DNA of 31,413 nt, taken from NCBI GenBank assembly GCA_964396055.1, contig CAYNDV010000040.1:1-31413 (forward strand), given 5' to 3'. The number at the start of each line of letters is the position of its first letter. Position 1 is the first letter of the stretch. A program made the position numbers and the translations under genes. Positions 30,559-31,413 of this stretch are shown in pieces. The notes under the pieces are model-generated. The model was not told the DNA's origin. It did not search any database and was given only the letters and a program-made list of their open reading frames with translations. The DNA comes from CAYJPV01 sp964396055. Lineage in GTDB: Bacteria > Acidobacteriota > Vicinamibacteria > Vicinamibacterales > JAKQTR01.

Positions 30559-31413
30559 CGACACCGGCCCGGCGGGCCGCCTGGCAGGTGCTCGACGCCG
30601 TGGCGCGCCGGGTTTCCGATCTCGCGTCCGCACTCGAGCACGCCCGCCGCGGGCTCCCCGATGTGCGCGACCGCGGGCTCGTGTCGGAACTGTCGCTGGG
30701 CGTGCTGCGCTGGCAGGCCGCCCTCGATCATGCCATCGGCTGGGCGGGCAACCGCGAGGCGAGGACCTTCGACGCGCCGGTCCTGATCGTGCTGCGCCTG
30801 GGGGCGTACCAGATCCTCCATCTCACGCGCGTGCCGGCCTCCGCGGCCGTCAATGACGCGGTGTCGTTGTGCCGCGCGGTCGGCGCCCCGCGCGCCGCCG
30901 GGACGGTGAACGCCGTGCTGCGCCGCATCAGCCGCCAGCGCGCCTCGATTCCGTGGCCCGCCGAAGACGAGCCGGCGCGCTACCTGCACACGACGCTGTC
31001 GCATCCGGCCTGGCTCGGGGCACGCTGGCTCGCGCGCCTGGGGTTCGCCCGGGCGCGGGCCTGGGCCGAGTTCGACAACACGCCCGCGCCCGTCGTCGTC
31101 CGGGCCCACCGCTGGCGCGAATCCCGTGAGTCGCTGGCGGCGTGGCTGGAGGGGTCCGGGGTCGAGACCCGTCCGGCCACCTTCGCGCCAGACGGTCTCG
31201 TGGTGGCGCCGGGCGCCGCGCTGGCCGACGCCGGCGGGCAGGGCTCGCGATTCACGATCCAGGACGAGAGTTCGCAACTGGTGGCCGCGTTTGCGGGCGC
31301 CCGCCCCGGCGATCGCGTGCTCGACGTGTGCGCCGCGCCCGGCGGCAAGACCGCGGCGCTGGCGGCCGACGTCGGCGCGGCCGGCCTGGTGGTCGCCGCG
31401 GACCTGCGGCCGC
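30555..31413 (+). CDS. rsmB: 16S rRNA (cytosine-967-C5)-methyltransferase, 3'-truncated
   Basis: RsmB/Sun family RNA m5C methyltransferase. 286 codons are visible and the gene runs off the window end. The N-terminal NusB-like helical domain covers about residues 1-140 (ARRAAWQVLDAV... RLGAYQILHL... VNDAVSLCRAVG). The catalytic domain begins with FTIQDESSQLV and the SAM-binding motif VLDVCAAPGGKTAALA. The two catalytic cysteines expected further on lie beyond the window. ATG 30555 overlaps fmt by 4 bases, the usual def-fmt-rsmB order. Confidence 0.94.
   Translation, partial: MTTPARRAAWQVLDAVARRVSDLASALEHARRGLPDVRDRGLVSELSLGVLRWQAALDHAIGWAGNREARTFDAPVLIVLRLGAYQILHLTRVPASAAVNDAVSLCRAVGAPRAAGTVNAVLRRISRQRASIPWPAEDEPARYLHTTLSHPAWLGARWLARLGFARARAWAEFDNTPAPVVVRAHRWRESRESLAAWLEGSGVETRPATFAPDGLVVAPGAALADAGGQGSRFTIQDESSQLVAAFAGARPGDRVLDVCAAPGGKTAALAADVGAAGLVVAADLRP

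Noticed and set aside
1..31413. tRNA, rRNA, insertion sequences, prophage or defence genes
   Set aside because: I looked for these on both strands and recognised none. All the large open regions belong to housekeeping or regulatory families.

Overview
The window is a very GC-rich bacterial chromosome fragment, probably from a draft or metagenome assembly because it contains one run of exactly 100 N. The gene content suggests an Acidobacteriota-like soil or sediment bacterium, perhaps of the Vicinamibacteria type: a secreted SpoIVB/S55-like protein outside any sporulation context, ECF sigma factors paired with membrane partners, TPR proteins, a large sigma-54 activator and an aroD-aroE fusion. 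This placement is inferred from content, not from a marker gene. Coding density is high and genes are tightly packed, many with 4-nt ATGA start/stop overlaps.

Layout. (1) 1-1216, plus strand: the end of a cell-wall amidase gene and a small membrane protein. (2) 1262-5365, minus strand: an ECF sigma factor, a membrane protein that may be its partner, a bactofilin-like membrane protein and leucyl aminopeptidase PepA. (3) 5408-6755, minus: the two subunits of a 3-oxoacid CoA-transferase. (4) 6836-17145, minus: one aromatic amino-acid supraoperon, aroDE-trpE-trpG-trpD-trpC-trpF-trpB-trpA-aroF-tyrA. It is preceded by a promoter, a short Trp-rich leader peptide and a competing terminator/antiterminator, which is a classical transcription attenuator. 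(5) 17157-21357, plus: a divergent promoter followed by a secreted S55-type protein and a secreted beta-propeller protein. (6) 21365-21707: a gene-free stretch of three heptamer tandem arrays, one of them broken by the assembly gap. (7) 21708-23230, minus: a second ECF sigma factor with a zinc-finger anti-sigma factor. (8) 23324-24736, plus: a membrane-anchored TPR protein, convergent with (9) 24740-27691, minus: a large sigma-54-dependent regulator. (10) 27852-31413, plus: aroC-def-fmt-rsmB, the last gene cut by the window end.

How it fits together. Region 4 encodes DAHP synthase, the third and fourth shikimate steps, the complete tryptophan branch and the tyrosine-branch dehydrogenase. If the attenuator works as drawn, charged tRNA-Trp controls entry into the whole aromatic pathway, including tyrosine synthesis. 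Chorismate synthase lies apart, coupled to translation-initiation and rRNA-modification genes.

Most notable observations: the previously unmarked trp leader/attenuator at 16909-17145, and a set of 7-bp tandem arrays of three unrelated sequences that abut the 3' ends of genes. Two of these arrays (CTCTAGC) supply the stop codons of their neighbours and place stops in all six frames.
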